Assembly (NCBI GenBank): GCA_963698565.1
Contig: CAVORH010000031.1
Span: forward strand, 1 to 64,000
Direction of reading: 5' to 3'
Length of the DNA: 64,000 nucleotides
DNA from: Sva-07 sp963698565
GTDB lineage: Bacteria; Actinomycetota; Acidimicrobiia; Acidimicrobiales; Ilumatobacteraceae
Shown here in pieces: positions 35,016-43,426 of the stretch. How positions within the stretch are numbered: the first letter of the stretch is position 1; each line of letters opens with the position of its first letter. The notes under the pieces are model-generated. The model saw nothing but the letters and a program-made list of their open reading frames with translations. It had not been told where the DNA came from and did no database searches. Made by a program: the position numbers and the translations under genes.

Positions 35016-35777
35016 CTACTTGGGGGCGAAGCGGGTGCCGGCGTCGAGGCGGATCGTGTCGCCGTTGAGCATCGGGTTCTCGATGATGGCGATCGCGAGA
35101 CGCGCATACTCGTCGGGTCGGCCGAGGCGCTTGGGGAACGCGGCGTCCTTGGTGAGGTTGGCCGCCCGGTCCTCGGTGACGCCGGCGGTGAGACCCGTGG
35201 CGAACAGGCTCGGGGCGATCGTGTTGACCCGGATGCCGAGCGAGCCGAGATCGCGCGCCATCGTCAAGGTCATCCCGGCGATGCCCGCCTTCGCGGCGGT
35301 GTACGCCACCTGACCGATCTGGCCCTCGAACGCCGCGATCGACGAGGTGTTGATCAGCACGCCGCGCTCGCCGTCGTCGTTCGGCTCGCCCTCGGCCATG
35401 TGCGCTGCACACAGCCGGTTGGTGTTGAACGTGCCGATCAGGTTGAGATCGATGACCGCGCGGAAGTCGTCGAGATCGAACGGGCCGCTGCGCCCCAGCG
35501 TGCGCCCCGCCTTGCCGCCGCCGGCGGTGTTGACCGCGACGTGCAGCCCGCCGAGGGCGGCCACGGCCTCGTCGATCACGACGGCGATCCCGTCGAAGTC
35601 GAGCACGTTCGTCGGATGCCAGGTGCCACCGAGCGCGGCGGCGACCTCCGCGCCGGCGGACTCCTCCCGGTCGAGGATCGCCACCGATCCCCCACCCGCC
35701 GCGATCCGCTCCGCGGTCGCTCGAGCAAAGCCCGAAGCTCCGCCGATGATGATCGCCTTCAGTCCTTGGATCTCCAT
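35016..35777 (-). CDS. Short-chain dehydrogenase/reductase (3-hydroxyacyl-CoA dehydrogenase type-2-like)
   Basis: A 253-aa SDR. The coenzyme motif is GGASGFARATAERIA, with the Asp in AILDREES favouring NAD. The catalytic Ser-Tyr-Lys is seen in LINTSSIAAFEGQIGQVAYTAAKAGIAGM, and IRVNTIAPSLFATG follows. The overall pattern resembles 3-hydroxyacyl-CoA dehydrogenase type II (HSD17B10-like) proteins that work in fatty-acid or branched-chain degradation. ATG 35777 has GAAAGG upstream. Its promoter should lie in the 388-bp region that contains the triple repeat array. Confidence 0.88.
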   Translation of the reverse strand: MEIQGLKAIIIGGASGFARATAERIAAGGGSVAILDREESAGAEVAAALGGTWHPTNVLDFDGIAVVIDEAVAALGGLHVAVNTAGGGKAGRTLGRSGPFDLDDFRAVIDLNLIGTFNTNRLCAAHMAEGEPNDDGERGVLINTSSIAAFEGQIGQVAYTAAKAGIAGMTLTMARDLGSLGIRVNTIAPSLFATGLTAGVTEDRAANLTKDAAFPKRLGRPDEYARLAIAIIENPMLNGDTIRLDAGTRFAPK

Positions 35778-35892
35778 GTCGCGGGCCTTTCTTCTCGGTG
35801 GTCCCCCGTCCGAACCCGATCGGCCAGGGCGAGTCGACCGTACCGACCTGCCCGATTGCGAGCCGCACCGGAACGTCCGCCGGCGCCCACCC

Positions 35893-35944
35893 CGTTTGCG
35901 CGCAGATTCGGGTGGGACGGGTCACCCGAACCTCGACACAAACG
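35893..35944. repeat. 52-nt palindromic element, copy 3 (array unit 1)
   Basis: CGTTTGCG ... CACAAACG; one substitution in the right outer arm. The inner arms ATTCGGGTG and CACCCGAA enclose GGACGGGT. Confidence 0.87.
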
Positions 35945-35963
35945 ACACGGCACTCACCCAGCA

Positions 35964-36015
35964 CGTTTGCGCGGAGATTCGGGTGGGACGGATCACCCGA
36001 ACCTCGACGCAAACG
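35964..36015. repeat. 52-nt palindromic element, copy 4 (array unit 2)
   Basis: CGTTTGCG ... CGCAAACG with the same inner arms. It differs from copy 3 at only a few positions and is separated from it by 19 nt. Confidence 0.87.
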
Positions 36016-36035
36016 ACAAGACAGCGGACCCACCC

Positions 36036-36087
36036 CGTTTGCGCGCAGATTCGGGTGGGACGGTGCACCCAGACCTCGACGCAAACG
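36036..36087. repeat. 52-nt palindromic element, copy 5 (array unit 3)
   Basis: CGTTTGCG ... CGCAAACG. The right inner arm is degraded (CACCCAGA instead of CACCCGAA). It is separated from copy 4 by 20 nt and ends 78 nt before the start of the flavoprotein gene. Confidence 0.85.
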
Positions 36088-36165
36088 GGGTGGAGGGGGT
36101 GGGTGGGGCGGGGGTCACAGAGCTCGACCGTGCTTTTCACCGCATCTTCCGGCAGCGTTGAGCGG

Positions 36166-37389
36166 GTGAGCACCGAACGAGTCGACATCGCCGTGATCGG
36201 CGCTGGCCCCGCTGGAGCGGCAACGGCAATCCGCGCGGCCCGAGCCGGCGCCCGCGTCGTGGTGTTCGAGAAGGGAGCGCACGGCCGCGACAAGGTGTGC
36301 GGCGACGGTCTCACCCCACGTGCGGTCGGCGCGCTCGACGAGCTGAAGATCCCCCTCGACGACGCTCACTACATCAAGGGTCTGCGGATGATCGCCGGCA
36401 AGCAGGTGCGCGAGCTCGACTGGCCCACCACCGATCGCTTCCCGAACCACGGTGCGGTGTGGCCACGGCGACGGCTCGACACCGCGCTGATGGACGCCGC
36501 CGAGGAGGCCGGCGCCGAGCTCGTCTACGAGACCGAGGCGGCCCCGGTCGTCGACAACGGCCGCGTCACCGGCGTGGTGGCCGACGGCCGAACCGTCGAG
36601 GCCGGCCTCACGGTGGTCGCCGCCGGCGCCCAGGGTGCTGTCGCTCGGATGCTCGGTGCCGAACGTGTCCCCGACGAACCGTTCGGGCTCGCGATCCGTA
36701 CCTATGCCGCCACGCCACGCCACACCGACGTCCACCTCGAGGCCTGCCTCTCGTTGAAGGACGACCGTGGCACGGCGATCCCCGGCTACGGCTGGATGTT
36801 CCCCGCCGGCGACGGCACCGTCAACATCGGCGTCGGCGCGCTGTCGACGATGAAGGGCTTCAAGAAGCTCAACCTCAACACCCTGCTCGAGGCCTACCGG
36901 CACCTGGTCCAGGACGCCTGGGACCTCGGCCCCAACCTCGAACGGCCGCGTGCGTGGCGCCTCCCGATGTCGGCCCAGCGGCGACACGGGCCCGGGTGGG
37001 TCGCGATCGGTGATGCCGCGGGCTTCGTGAACCCGATGAACGGCGAGGGCATCGACTACGGCCTCGAGTCGGGGATGCTCGCAGCGGATCTCTTCCTCGA
37101 GGATCCGGCCACCGCCCCGCAGCGCTACGACCAACTCGTCGGCGAGCGCTTCGACGCCTTCCTGCGCACCGGTCGTCGCTTCTCGTTCCTGATCGGCCAC
37201 CCGTGGATCCTCAAGCCCGGCCTGCGTCTCTCGGTCAGCACCGATGCGATCGCCAACATCACGCTCGCGGTGATGGGCAACCTGGTCGACAACACCACGC
37301 CCGGCGCCGCCGGCCGGGTGATGACACTCGCCGACAAGACCCTCGCCCTCGCCGACCCGATCCTCCGCAAGACCCGCGCCGCCGCCTGA
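36166..37389 (+). CDS. Geranylgeranyl reductase family FAD-dependent oxidoreductase
   Basis: A 407-aa flavoprotein. The N-terminal FAD motif is IAVIGAGPAGAATAIRAARAGARVVVFEKG, followed by DKVCGDGLTPRAV, typical of geranylgeranyl reductases. GDAAGFVNPMNGEGIDYGLESGMLAA near residue 290 is the second FAD motif. The family saturates isoprenoid double bonds, for example in menaquinone or polyprenyl lipids; the exact substrate here is unknown. The start is GTG 36166. The much longer frame upstream runs through the repeat array and is not coding. It is convergent with the LLM oxidoreductase gene, with a 12-bp inverted repeat between them. Confidence 0.87.
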   Translation: MSTERVDIAVIGAGPAGAATAIRAARAGARVVVFEKGAHGRDKVCGDGLTPRAVGALDELKIPLDDAHYIKGLRMIAGKQVRELDWPTTDRFPNHGAVWPRRRLDTALMDAAEEAGAELVYETEAAPVVDNGRVTGVVADGRTVEAGLTVVAAGAQGAVARMLGAERVPDEPFGLAIRTYAATPRHTDVHLEACLSLKDDRGTAIPGYGWMFPAGDGTVNIGVGALSTMKGFKKLNLNTLLEAYRHLVQDAWDLGPNLERPRAWRLPMSAQRRHGPGWVAIGDAAGFVNPMNGEGIDYGLESGMLAADLFLEDPATAPQRYDQLVGERFDAFLRTGRRFSFLIGHPWILKPGLRLSVSTDAIANITLAVMGNLVDNTTPGAAGRVMTLADKTLALADPILRKTRAAA

Positions 37390-37405
37390 CCGCATCCAGC
37401 GACGT

Positions 37406-37452
37406 TCAGCGTCAGCAACGATGTGCGATTCGCAGACTCGTGCTGACGCTGA
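37406..37452. terminator. 12-bp inverted repeat between convergent genes
   Basis: TCAGCGTCAGCA (37406-37417) pairs with TGCTGACGCTGA (37441-37452). The 23-nt centre holds a second small stem TGCGA-T-TCGCA. Its position between two gene ends suggests a bidirectional terminator. Confidence 0.55.
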
Positions 37453-37477
37453 GTGCTCGGTCGCTTCGTGATCCGGG

Positions 37478-38395
37478 TCAGCGACCGAGCGCCGCGAGCA
37501 CGGGTGCGAACTCGTCGAGCGCTCGCACCGCGAAGTAGTTGATGCCCCAACGTTCGTTGCACGTGATCATGTGGTTCACGACCTGGTCGACCGTGCCGAC
37601 CAACAGGTACGGCGTCTCCGCGGCATCGTCCATCGTGAGCCCGTCGACGCGCTCGCAGATCTTCGCCAGCGCCCCGTCGCGGTCGTCGGTGAGCTGGACC
37701 ACCTGCACCAGCGCGTTGAACTCGAGATCGTCATACCGGTCACCGGCGCCTTCTCGAACCTGGCGGAGTTGGTCCTCGAGGCGGCTGCTGCGCCAGTCGA
37801 CGTCGTGACGGTGCCCATCGGCGTGCGTCCGTCCGAGGCCCTGCAGCCCGATGATGTCGGCGTGCGCGCCCGCATGGCCGAGCAACGACCTCCCGTTGCC
37901 GCCGACGAGGATGGGGAGGTGATCCTGGGTGGATCGACGGACCCGCGCCCCGGCGATCCGGTAGTGCTCGCCGGTGTGATCGACGGTGTCCCCGTCCAGC
38001 AACGCTCGGAGCAACTCGACGCTCTCGCGCAGTCGCTGCTTGCGAATCGCCGCGTTCGACCGCTCGATCCCGGTGGCTTCATACTCCTGCGGGGTGTGCC
38101 CTGCGCCGAGACCGAGCTCGAAACGACCGTTCGAGATCGCATCGATGGTGGCGACCTCCCAGGCCAACTGCACCGGGTTGCGCATGTCGTTGTTGAGCAC
38201 GAGTGTGCCCAGACGAATCGTGCTCGTGGCGGCGGCGATCGCCGCCAGCGCGGGCATCGGCGCTGTCTCCGTGCCGACGTGGTCGGCGGCCAGCACGATG
38301 TCGAAACCGAGCTGCTCGGCTCGGCGGGCGACATCGACCGGCGACTCGTCCACCCGCCCGGAGAGTTGGTGACCGATGCGAAGGGGTCTCGGCAC
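37478..38395 (-). CDS. LLM-class F420-dependent oxidoreductase
   Basis: A 305-aa luciferase-like TIM-barrel protein, the group that uses coenzyme F420 in actinobacteria. The N-terminal PLRIGHQLSGRVD and AARRAEQLGFDIVLAADHVGT, the middle GRFELGLGAGHTPQEYEATGI and LPILVGGNGRSLLGHAGAHADIIGLQGLG are typical. The last part (VNHMITCNERWGINYFAVR) fits the TIGR03621-type subgroup. GTG 38395 starts 9 bp after the permease stop at 38405, so it appears to be the last gene of the ABC operon. The substrate is not known. Confidence 0.83.
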   Translation of the reverse strand: MPRPLRIGHQLSGRVDESPVDVARRAEQLGFDIVLAADHVGTETAPMPALAAIAAATSTIRLGTLVLNNDMRNPVQLAWEVATIDAISNGRFELGLGAGHTPQEYEATGIERSNAAIRKQRLRESVELLRALLDGDTVDHTGEHYRIAGARVRRSTQDHLPILVGGNGRSLLGHAGAHADIIGLQGLGRTHADGHRHDVDWRSSRLEDQLRQVREGAGDRYDDLEFNALVQVVQLTDDRDGALAKICERVDGLTMDDAAETPYLLVGTVDQVVNHMITCNERWGINYFAVRALDEFAPVLAALGR

Positions 38396-38404
38396 GACGT
38401 CCGC

Positions 38405-39166
38405 TCAGTCGATGTCCTGGTGCGAGAGGCGCCACGATGCCAGGGCGAGCGCGGCGCCGGCGACCACGATCGGCACCAGGACACCCGTCGCGAGCGAGTA
38501 GTCCGCCAGGTCGAGGTCGGCGCCGGTGCGTTCGACGAGGATCGACCGCGTGTACGCACGCATCGCCACGCGGGCGACACCCGGCCCGGCCTGGGCGATG
38601 AACCCCTCCCAGATCAGGATGTAGGCGAGCCCCCACACGATGAACCGCTTCAGCCACACCCCGAAGAGCGTGAAGACACTGACGTAGACGATCAGGCCGA
38701 CCGTCGTCGCCAGGACGGTTGCGCCGACGATCCCGTCTCCTGCACCGGTCAGCACCGCGGCGGCCACGATCGACACGAGGGTGATCGGCGCCGCGAGCGT
38801 GGTCGCGGCGAGCGCCGCGCCGACCACGATCGGCCACCGGTCCATCGGTCGCAACCACAGGTAGACGAGCGTCTTGTCCTCGCGGAGATCGCCGATCGCG
38901 GCCCCGGCGAACACGAGCGACACGATCGGGAGCACGAGGCCGAGGCCGACACTGGCAACCAGTCTCACGGAATCGTCGAGCGAGGCATCCGACGTTCCGA
39001 GCGCCCACCCCGACAACGGAGCCACGAGCGCGAGCAGGGTGAGGCCGATGATGCGGCCTCGGCTCGTCAACTGCCGCAACACCACTCGGTACGAGAGAGC
39101 GATCGCCGTACCCGGGGGCACATGACGGGCCGGCCGGTCCTGCGAGAGTGTGCTCGGCTCGGTCAT
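38405..39166 (-). CDS. ABC transporter permease (second pair)
   Basis: A 253-aa membrane protein with about six helices (LTLLALVAPLSGWALG, LVASVGLGLVLPIVSLVFAG, IVVGAALAATTLAAPITLVSIV and others). LREDKTLVYLWLRPMDRWPIVVGA is the cytoplasmic loop typical of ABC-2 type permeases of small lipid or antibiotic exporters. The start overlaps the stop of its partner ATPase (39163) by four bases. The transported substrate is unknown. Confidence 0.8.
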   Translation of the reverse strand: MTEPSTLSQDRPARHVPPGTAIALSYRVVLRQLTSRGRIIGLTLLALVAPLSGWALGTSDASLDDSVRLVASVGLGLVLPIVSLVFAGAAIGDLREDKTLVYLWLRPMDRWPIVVGAALAATTLAAPITLVSIVAAAVLTGAGDGIVGATVLATTVGLIVYVSVFTLFGVWLKRFIVWGLAYILIWEGFIAQAGPGVARVAMRAYTRSILVERTGADLDLADYSLATGVLVPIVVAGAALALASWRLSHQDID

Positions 39167-40179
39167 CGTCCCTCCACCAGGTAACGGAACACCGACTCGA
39201 GGTCGTCGTCGAGCGGGCTCACCTCGGTGAGCCGGACGCCGAGCTCGACGCTGATCGCAGCGACCTGCCGACCGAACGCGTCGACGTCGAGGGTGTCGAC
39301 CATCACGTTGCGGTCGTCGATCGAGAGCCCGCTCACCAGACCCCGCTCGACCAGCGCGGTCGCGAGGCGCCGTGGATCGGATGCGCCGACACGGATCCGG
39401 TGCGCACGATCGTCCATCAGCTCACGCAGGTCGCGGTAGTCACCGCTGGCCACCAGCCGGCCCTGAGCGATCACCAGCACCCGCGACCCCAGCTTCGCGA
39501 CCTCGTCGAGCACGTGACTCGACACGAGCACGCATCGCCCCTCGTCGCCGAGCCGGTGGAACAACTCGATCATGTGACGACGCTGCACCGGGTCGAGCCC
39601 GGTGAGCGGCTCGTCGAGGATCAACACCTCCGGGTCGTTGACGAGGGCCGCTGCCACCTTGACCCGCTGGCGCATGCCCTTGGAGAACTGGCCGACCGGT
39701 TTGGGGCCGACGTCCGCGAGGTCGACCGCCGTGAGCGCCTCGTGTGCCGCCCGCTCCGGGTTCGGCACGTCGTGCGTTCGTGCCGCGAACTCGAGGAACG
39801 ACGCAGCGCTCAGGTGATCGAACAGCGCATCCTGCTGCGGCACGAGCGACACGCGGCCGCGCACGTCGCGGTCGTGCCGCGGGTCGAAGCCCAGGACGTC
39901 GACCGCACCGCGCGAGGGAGGTGTGAGCCCGCACAGCATGCGGAACAGCGTCGACTTGCCCGCCCCGTTGGGGCCGAGCAGTGCGGTGACCCCGTCGTCG
40001 ATCGCGAAGGTGACGTCGCTGACCGCGACCACCGAGCCGAAGAACTTCGACACCTCGTTGACGGCGATCATCCCGTGCACCGGAGTGGGCCGGGCACCGC
40101 TGGTCAACGGCGGCGTGGTCGCCGGTGTGGCGGGGACCGGTGGCGGCAGGGCCGCCGATGGTGGTGGCAGTTCGTTCAT
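39163..40179 (-). CDS. ABC transporter ATP-binding protein (second pair)
   Basis: A 338-aa ATPase. After a Pro/Ala-rich N-terminal extension of about 35 residues it shows Walker A LLGPNGAGKSTLFRML, Q-loop LVPQQDALFDHLS, signature FSKGMRQRVKVAAALV (a variant C-loop), Walker B VLILDEPLTGLDP and H-switch VLVSSHVLDEV. The C-terminal 90 residues resemble the DUF4162-like tail of exporter ATPases. It is encoded with overlapping ends between two permease genes. Confidence 0.88.
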   Translation of the reverse strand: MNELPPPSAALPPPVPATPATTPPLTSGARPTPVHGMIAVNEVSKFFGSVVAVSDVTFAIDDGVTALLGPNGAGKSTLFRMLCGLTPPSRGAVDVLGFDPRHDRDVRGRVSLVPQQDALFDHLSAASFLEFAARTHDVPNPERAAHEALTAVDLADVGPKPVGQFSKGMRQRVKVAAALVNDPEVLILDEPLTGLDPVQRRHMIELFHRLGDEGRCVLVSSHVLDEVAKLGSRVLVIAQGRLVASGDYRDLRELMDDRAHRIRVGASDPRRLATALVERGLVSGLSIDDRNVMVDTLDVDAFGRQVAAISVELGVRLTEVSPLDDDLESVFRYLVEGR

Positions 40180-41051
40180 CGGGCGATCACCAGCTTCGAA
40201 TAGCGCCACCAGACGACCGCGACCCCACCGAGCGTCCACACGGCGTTGCTGAGCAGCACGCTCCACGTGGACAGCTCCGGGAAGTTGCCCGGTTGGTCGA
40301 AGATCCGGAAGACCAGCTCGAACGGCATGGTCGAGATGTCGATCAGCCGCCACGACGGCGACAGCTCGGCGCCGTCGACCAGCGCCGCAGCGAGGATCGG
40401 CGAGGCGAGCACGAGCAGCACGATGCCGATCGCCGCGAACGCCCGACGATCGGTGAGGCTCGATGCCGCCATCGACACCGCGGCCAACGCGGCCGAGATG
40501 GCGACGCCGGACAACACGATCCGGAACAGTGTGTACAACCAACCGTCGACACCGTCGGGGCCGGCGCCCTCGACCGTGTAGCCGATCAGGAGCAGAATCG
40601 GAGGTCCCAGCGTGACCAGGCCGAGCGTGCTGATCACGGCCACCGCCTTCGCGATCAGGTACGTCCGGCGGTCGAGCGGAGTGGACAGGTACATCGCCAG
40701 CATCCCGTTGCGACGATCCGACACGAGCACCTCGGGAGCGACCAGCGCCGAGAACAGCACGATCGCCAGGATGATGAAGCCGTAGTAGCCGGGGTAGTCG
40801 GCGACCTCCTCCGGCTCGAGGATGTCGCCGGGGATCAACACGGCGATCCCCACGAACACGACCGCCGGCAGGTAGGCGATCACGACGGCGATCACCGGGA
40901 AGATCTTCGTGCGCGCCGGTCGGCCGAGGCCGAGCGTGGCCCGGATGCTCTCCCAGCTGACGGAGCGGATCGCGCCGCCGACACCGGACCGGCGGCCCTC
41001 GTAGCGCTGGAAGCCCCGCTCGACGATCCGTGCGTCACCGCGGCCGTTCAC
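40176..41051 (-). CDS. ABC transporter permease (first pair)
   Basis: A 291-aa permease with about six helices. VAPEVLVSDRRNGMLAMYLSTPLDRRTYLIAKAVAVIS is the conserved ABC-2 intracellular segment. GTG 41051 overlaps the stop of the upstream ATPase. The long open frame upstream of it is a shadow of that ATPase. Confidence 0.82.
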   Translation of the reverse strand: MNGRGDARIVERGFQRYEGRRSGVGGAIRSVSWESIRATLGLGRPARTKIFPVIAVVIAYLPAVVFVGIAVLIPGDILEPEEVADYPGYYGFIILAIVLFSALVAPEVLVSDRRNGMLAMYLSTPLDRRTYLIAKAVAVISTLGLVTLGPPILLLIGYTVEGAGPDGVDGWLYTLFRIVLSGVAISAALAAVSMAASSLTDRRAFAAIGIVLLVLASPILAAALVDGAELSPSWRLIDISTMPFELVFRIFDQPGNFPELSTWSVLLSNAVWTLGGVAVVWWRYSKLVIAR

Positions 41052-41998
41052 GCGCCCTCCGCATCCGGACCTCCAGCGACGGGGCCGGCGAAGATGTCGT
41101 CGAGGGTGCGGCGGTGCTGGCCGAGCCGTCGAATGCGGGCGCCGGCCTGTGCCACCGATCGAGCCGCGAGATCGAAGAGTTCGTCGTCGGTCAGGCCGAC
41201 CACCGACAGCACCGGCCCGGAACGCCGGACGCCTGCGCCACCTGCCACCAGCAGGGTGACGACGTCGTCGATCGACGTCGGACGATCGACGACCTCCACC
41301 AGTTCCAGCTCGATGCCCCCCGACGCGCCGGCCAACTCGATCATCGACCCCTGCGCCACGAGGCGCCCCTCCGCGAGCGCGACGACGTGGTCGCACACCC
41401 GCTCGACCTCCTCGAGGACGTGCGAGGAGAGCATCACGTCGATCCCGAAGTCGCGGTGGACCTGCACGATGATGTTCAGCATCTCGTCGCGCTGCACGGG
41501 GTCGAGCCCGTCGGTCGGTTCGTCGAGCACGATCAGTCGCGGGTCGGCAGCGATCGCCTGGGCCAGCTTGACGCGCTGCCGTTGGCCGGTCGACATCGTG
41601 CCGAGCGCACGGAACCGCTCCTCACCGAGGCCGACCAGGTAGAGCGAATCGCTCGCCCGGCTGCGCGCCTCGTCCCGCGGAAGCCCCTTCACCTCGGCGA
41701 GATGCCTGACGAAGTCGTAGGCCCGCAGATCGTCGGGGAACACGTTGCGCTCGGGGCCGTAGCCGATCAACGCACGCAGCTCCGGCCCGTTCGAGTCCGG
41801 GTCGAGCCCGAGCACCGAGATCGATCCCGCCGTCGGCTTCAACAGGCCGAGGACCAGCGAGATCAGGGTGGTCTTGCCGGCGCCGTTGGCGCCCACCAGC
41901 CCCGTGACACCACTCGGGATCGACACGTCGAGCACGTCGAGGGCACGAGTCGACGGGAACTGCATCACGAGGCCCCGTGTCTCGATGATCGCCGTCAC
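41048..41998 (-). CDS. ABC transporter ATP-binding protein (first pair)
   Basis: A 316-aa exporter ATPase: Walker A LVGANGAGKTTLISLVLGLL, signature MSTGQRQRVKLAQAIA, Walker B LIVLDEPTDGLDP, H-switch VMLSSHVLEEVERV, and a beta-rich C-terminal domain. It heads a five-gene operon (ATPase, permease, ATPase, permease, LLM oxidoreductase), with four-base overlaps among the four ABC genes. It is divergent from the PhyH gene. The pairing of two ATPase-permease modules suggests a heterodimeric pump or two related pumps. Confidence 0.9.
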   Translation of the reverse strand: MTAIIETRGLVMQFPSTRALDVLDVSIPSGVTGLVGANGAGKTTLISLVLGLLKPTAGSISVLGLDPDSNGPELRALIGYGPERNVFPDDLRAYDFVRHLAEVKGLPRDEARSRASDSLYLVGLGEERFRALGTMSTGQRQRVKLAQAIAADPRLIVLDEPTDGLDPVQRDEMLNIIVQVHRDFGIDVMLSSHVLEEVERVCDHVVALAEGRLVAQGSMIELAGASGGIELELVEVVDRPTSIDDVVTLLVAGGAGVRRSGPVLSVVGLTDDELFDLAARSVAQAGARIRRLGQHRRTLDDIFAGPVAGGPDAEGA

Positions 41999-42059
41999 GA
42001 TCGTCGAGTCTCGCAGCTCTCGACCGGTTCCCGTGCGGCATCATCGAATCGGTCGTGGC

Positions 42060-42065
42060 TAGCGT
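42060..42065 (+). promoter_or_regulatory. Leaderless -10 box for the PhyH gene
   Basis: TAGCGT lies 6 nt before ATG 42072, with no ribosome site between. Confidence 0.45.
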
Positions 42066-42071
42066 CGGGTC

Positions 42072-42908
42072 ATGAGCGTCGTCCATCTTCCTGCCGCCGC
42101 CCCTGTCGACGAGATCCACGACGTGCTGCGACGCGACGGGGCGCTGATCATCGACGACCTCGCCGAGGTCGAGCTGATCGACCGGGTCATGTCCGAGATG
42201 GCACCGTGGATCGAGGCGACGCCGCCCGGCAGCGACGACTTCTCCGGTCGCTCCACCCGACGGACCGGAGCGCTGATCGCCCGTTCGCCGTCGAGCCACG
42301 AACTGATCCAGCATCCGACGATCCTCGAGGTGACGGCCGAGCTCCTCGACCGGGCGCAGAGCTACCAGCTCCATCTCACGCAGGTGATCGCGATCGGTCC
42401 GGACTCGCCCGGTCAGTCGATCCACCGCGACCAGTGGGCGTTCGACTTCTTCGAGTTCCCGAGCGACTACCACGTGCAGTGCAACACGATCTGGGCGATG
42501 ACCGACTTCACCGAAGCGAACGGTGCCACGCGACTGATGCCCGGCAGCCAGGACCTGCCGAACAGCTTCGAGCACACGATCGACGAGACCGTGCCCGCCG
42601 AGATGTCGAAGGGCTCGTGCCTGCTCTACACGGGCAAGGTGTACCACGGCGGTGGCGCGAACACGTCGGACGAGACACGGGTCGGACTGAACATCACCTA
42701 CGACGTCGGGTGGCTGCGTCAGGAGGAGAACCAGTACCTGTCGGTCCCCCGGGAGATCGCCGAGACGCTGCCCGACGAGCTGCTCCGGCTGATGGGCTAC
42801 CGGATCGGTGCGTACGCCCTCGGGTACATCGATGACGTGCGCGATCCGATCGAGGCGTTACGCGAACCGAGCGGATCGATGTCGTTCGGACATCTGGCGC
42901 CGGGGTGA
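42072..42908 (+). CDS. Phytanoyl-CoA dioxygenase family protein
   Basis: A 278-aa Fe(II)/2-oxoglutarate-dependent oxygenase of the PhyH family. IHRDQWAFDFF holds the HxD iron ligands (near residue 118), and YTGKVYHGGGANTSDETRVGLNITY holds the distal His and the Arg that binds 2-oxoglutarate. The double-stranded beta-helix core is complete. PhyH enzymes hydroxylate phytanoyl-CoA, ectoine or small metabolites; the substrate is unknown here. The mRNA appears leaderless. The gene is followed 9 bp later by the chimeric TetR frame. Confidence 0.87.
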   Translation: MSVVHLPAAAPVDEIHDVLRRDGALIIDDLAEVELIDRVMSEMAPWIEATPPGSDDFSGRSTRRTGALIARSPSSHELIQHPTILEVTAELLDRAQSYQLHLTQVIAIGPDSPGQSIHRDQWAFDFFEFPSDYHVQCNTIWAMTDFTEANGATRLMPGSQDLPNSFEHTIDETVPAEMSKGSCLLYTGKVYHGGGANTSDETRVGLNITYDVGWLRQEENQYLSVPREIAETLPDELLRLMGYRIGAYALGYIDDVRDPIEALREPSGSMSFGHLAPG

Positions 42909-42917
42909 CCGCCGATC

Positions 42918-43391
42918 GTGGCGGGTCACATGGCCGAGCGTGAGTCCGGCAGGTCTCGACGTCCGGGACCGCGTCGTCCACCGGGGGCACCCTCGGGCCC
43001 CGACGAGGTCCGGCGTGCCGTCCTCGACGCAGCTGCGACCCTGTTCGCGCAGCGCGGCCTGGCAGACGTCTCCCTCCGCGACATCGCCGCTGCGGCCGAC
43101 ACGCACGTGGCGCACCCCGAGTTGGTCGTCGCGTACATGAAGGCGATGATCAAGGATGTCGACCTGGTGCCGAATCTCTCGCCCAAGAACATGGTGTCGA
43201 TCGGCATCGCCAAGGACTTCATGCTCAGCCACGGCGACATCCACAACGACTACGACGTCGACGAGTCGGCCGCGCCGGAGTTCTTCGAGCAGGCCGCACG
43301 CGAACTCCTCGAGGAGGAGTGGACCCGTCAGTCCACGTCGAAGCTCCCCGAACCGACCGAGCTCGGCGTGCCCAGCACCCGCCTCGGCTGA
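42918..43391 (+). CDS. Chimeric ORF: TetR helix-turn-helix joined to an unrelated C-terminus
   Basis: The first 55 residues look like a TetR DNA-binding domain (DEVRRAVLDAAATLFAQRGLADVSLRDIAAAAD) but stop before the end of the recognition helix. From THVAHPELVVAYMKAMIK onward the protein changes character. The rest (IAKDFMLSHGDIHNDYDVDESAAPEFFEQAARELLEEE) resembles the C-terminal tail of periplasmic ABC substrate-binding proteins, where a DYD-type motif precedes a final helix. A full TetR would need another 130 residues of ligand domain. The simplest explanation is an in-frame deletion that fused two genes, either in the organism or by mis-assembly. As written, a functional regulator is unlikely. 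Confidence 0.55.
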   Translation: MAGHMAERESGRSRRPGPRRPPGAPSGPDEVRRAVLDAAATLFAQRGLADVSLRDIAAAADTHVAHPELVVAYMKAMIKDVDLVPNLSPKNMVSIGIAKDFMLSHGDIHNDYDVDESAAPEFFEQAARELLEEEWTRQSTSKLPEPTELGVPSTRLG

Positions 43392-43426
43392 CCCGCGTCC
43401 CATCGAGCACGAAGGAAGCAGCAGCG

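Larger units (their letters stand above)
35778..36165. other. Intergenic region carrying the triple palindrome array
   Basis: The only non-coding stretch above 300 bp in the window. It lies between the divergent SDR and geranylgeranyl-reductase-like genes. Three 52-nt palindromes start at 35893, 35964 and 36036, a spacing of 71-72 nt. The remainder shows no convincing gene; open frames through it arise from the repeats. Promoters of both flanking genes must be here. Confidence 0.8.

Noticed and set aside
35893..36087. Small hypothetical proteins from the repeat array (for example with RVGRITRTSTQT)
   Set aside because: The same peptide-like strings appear in any frame crossing the palindromes, including the isolated copies; they are repeat translations.
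35893..36087. CRISPR array
   Set aside because: Only three units, each strongly palindromic at 52 nt, with spacers of 19-20 nt and no cas genes; spacing and structure do not match CRISPR.
35347..37389. 680-codon reading of the geranylgeranyl-reductase-like gene
   Set aside because: The first 270 codons translate the antisense of the SDR gene and the three palindromes; the flavoprotein homology starts just after GTG 36166.
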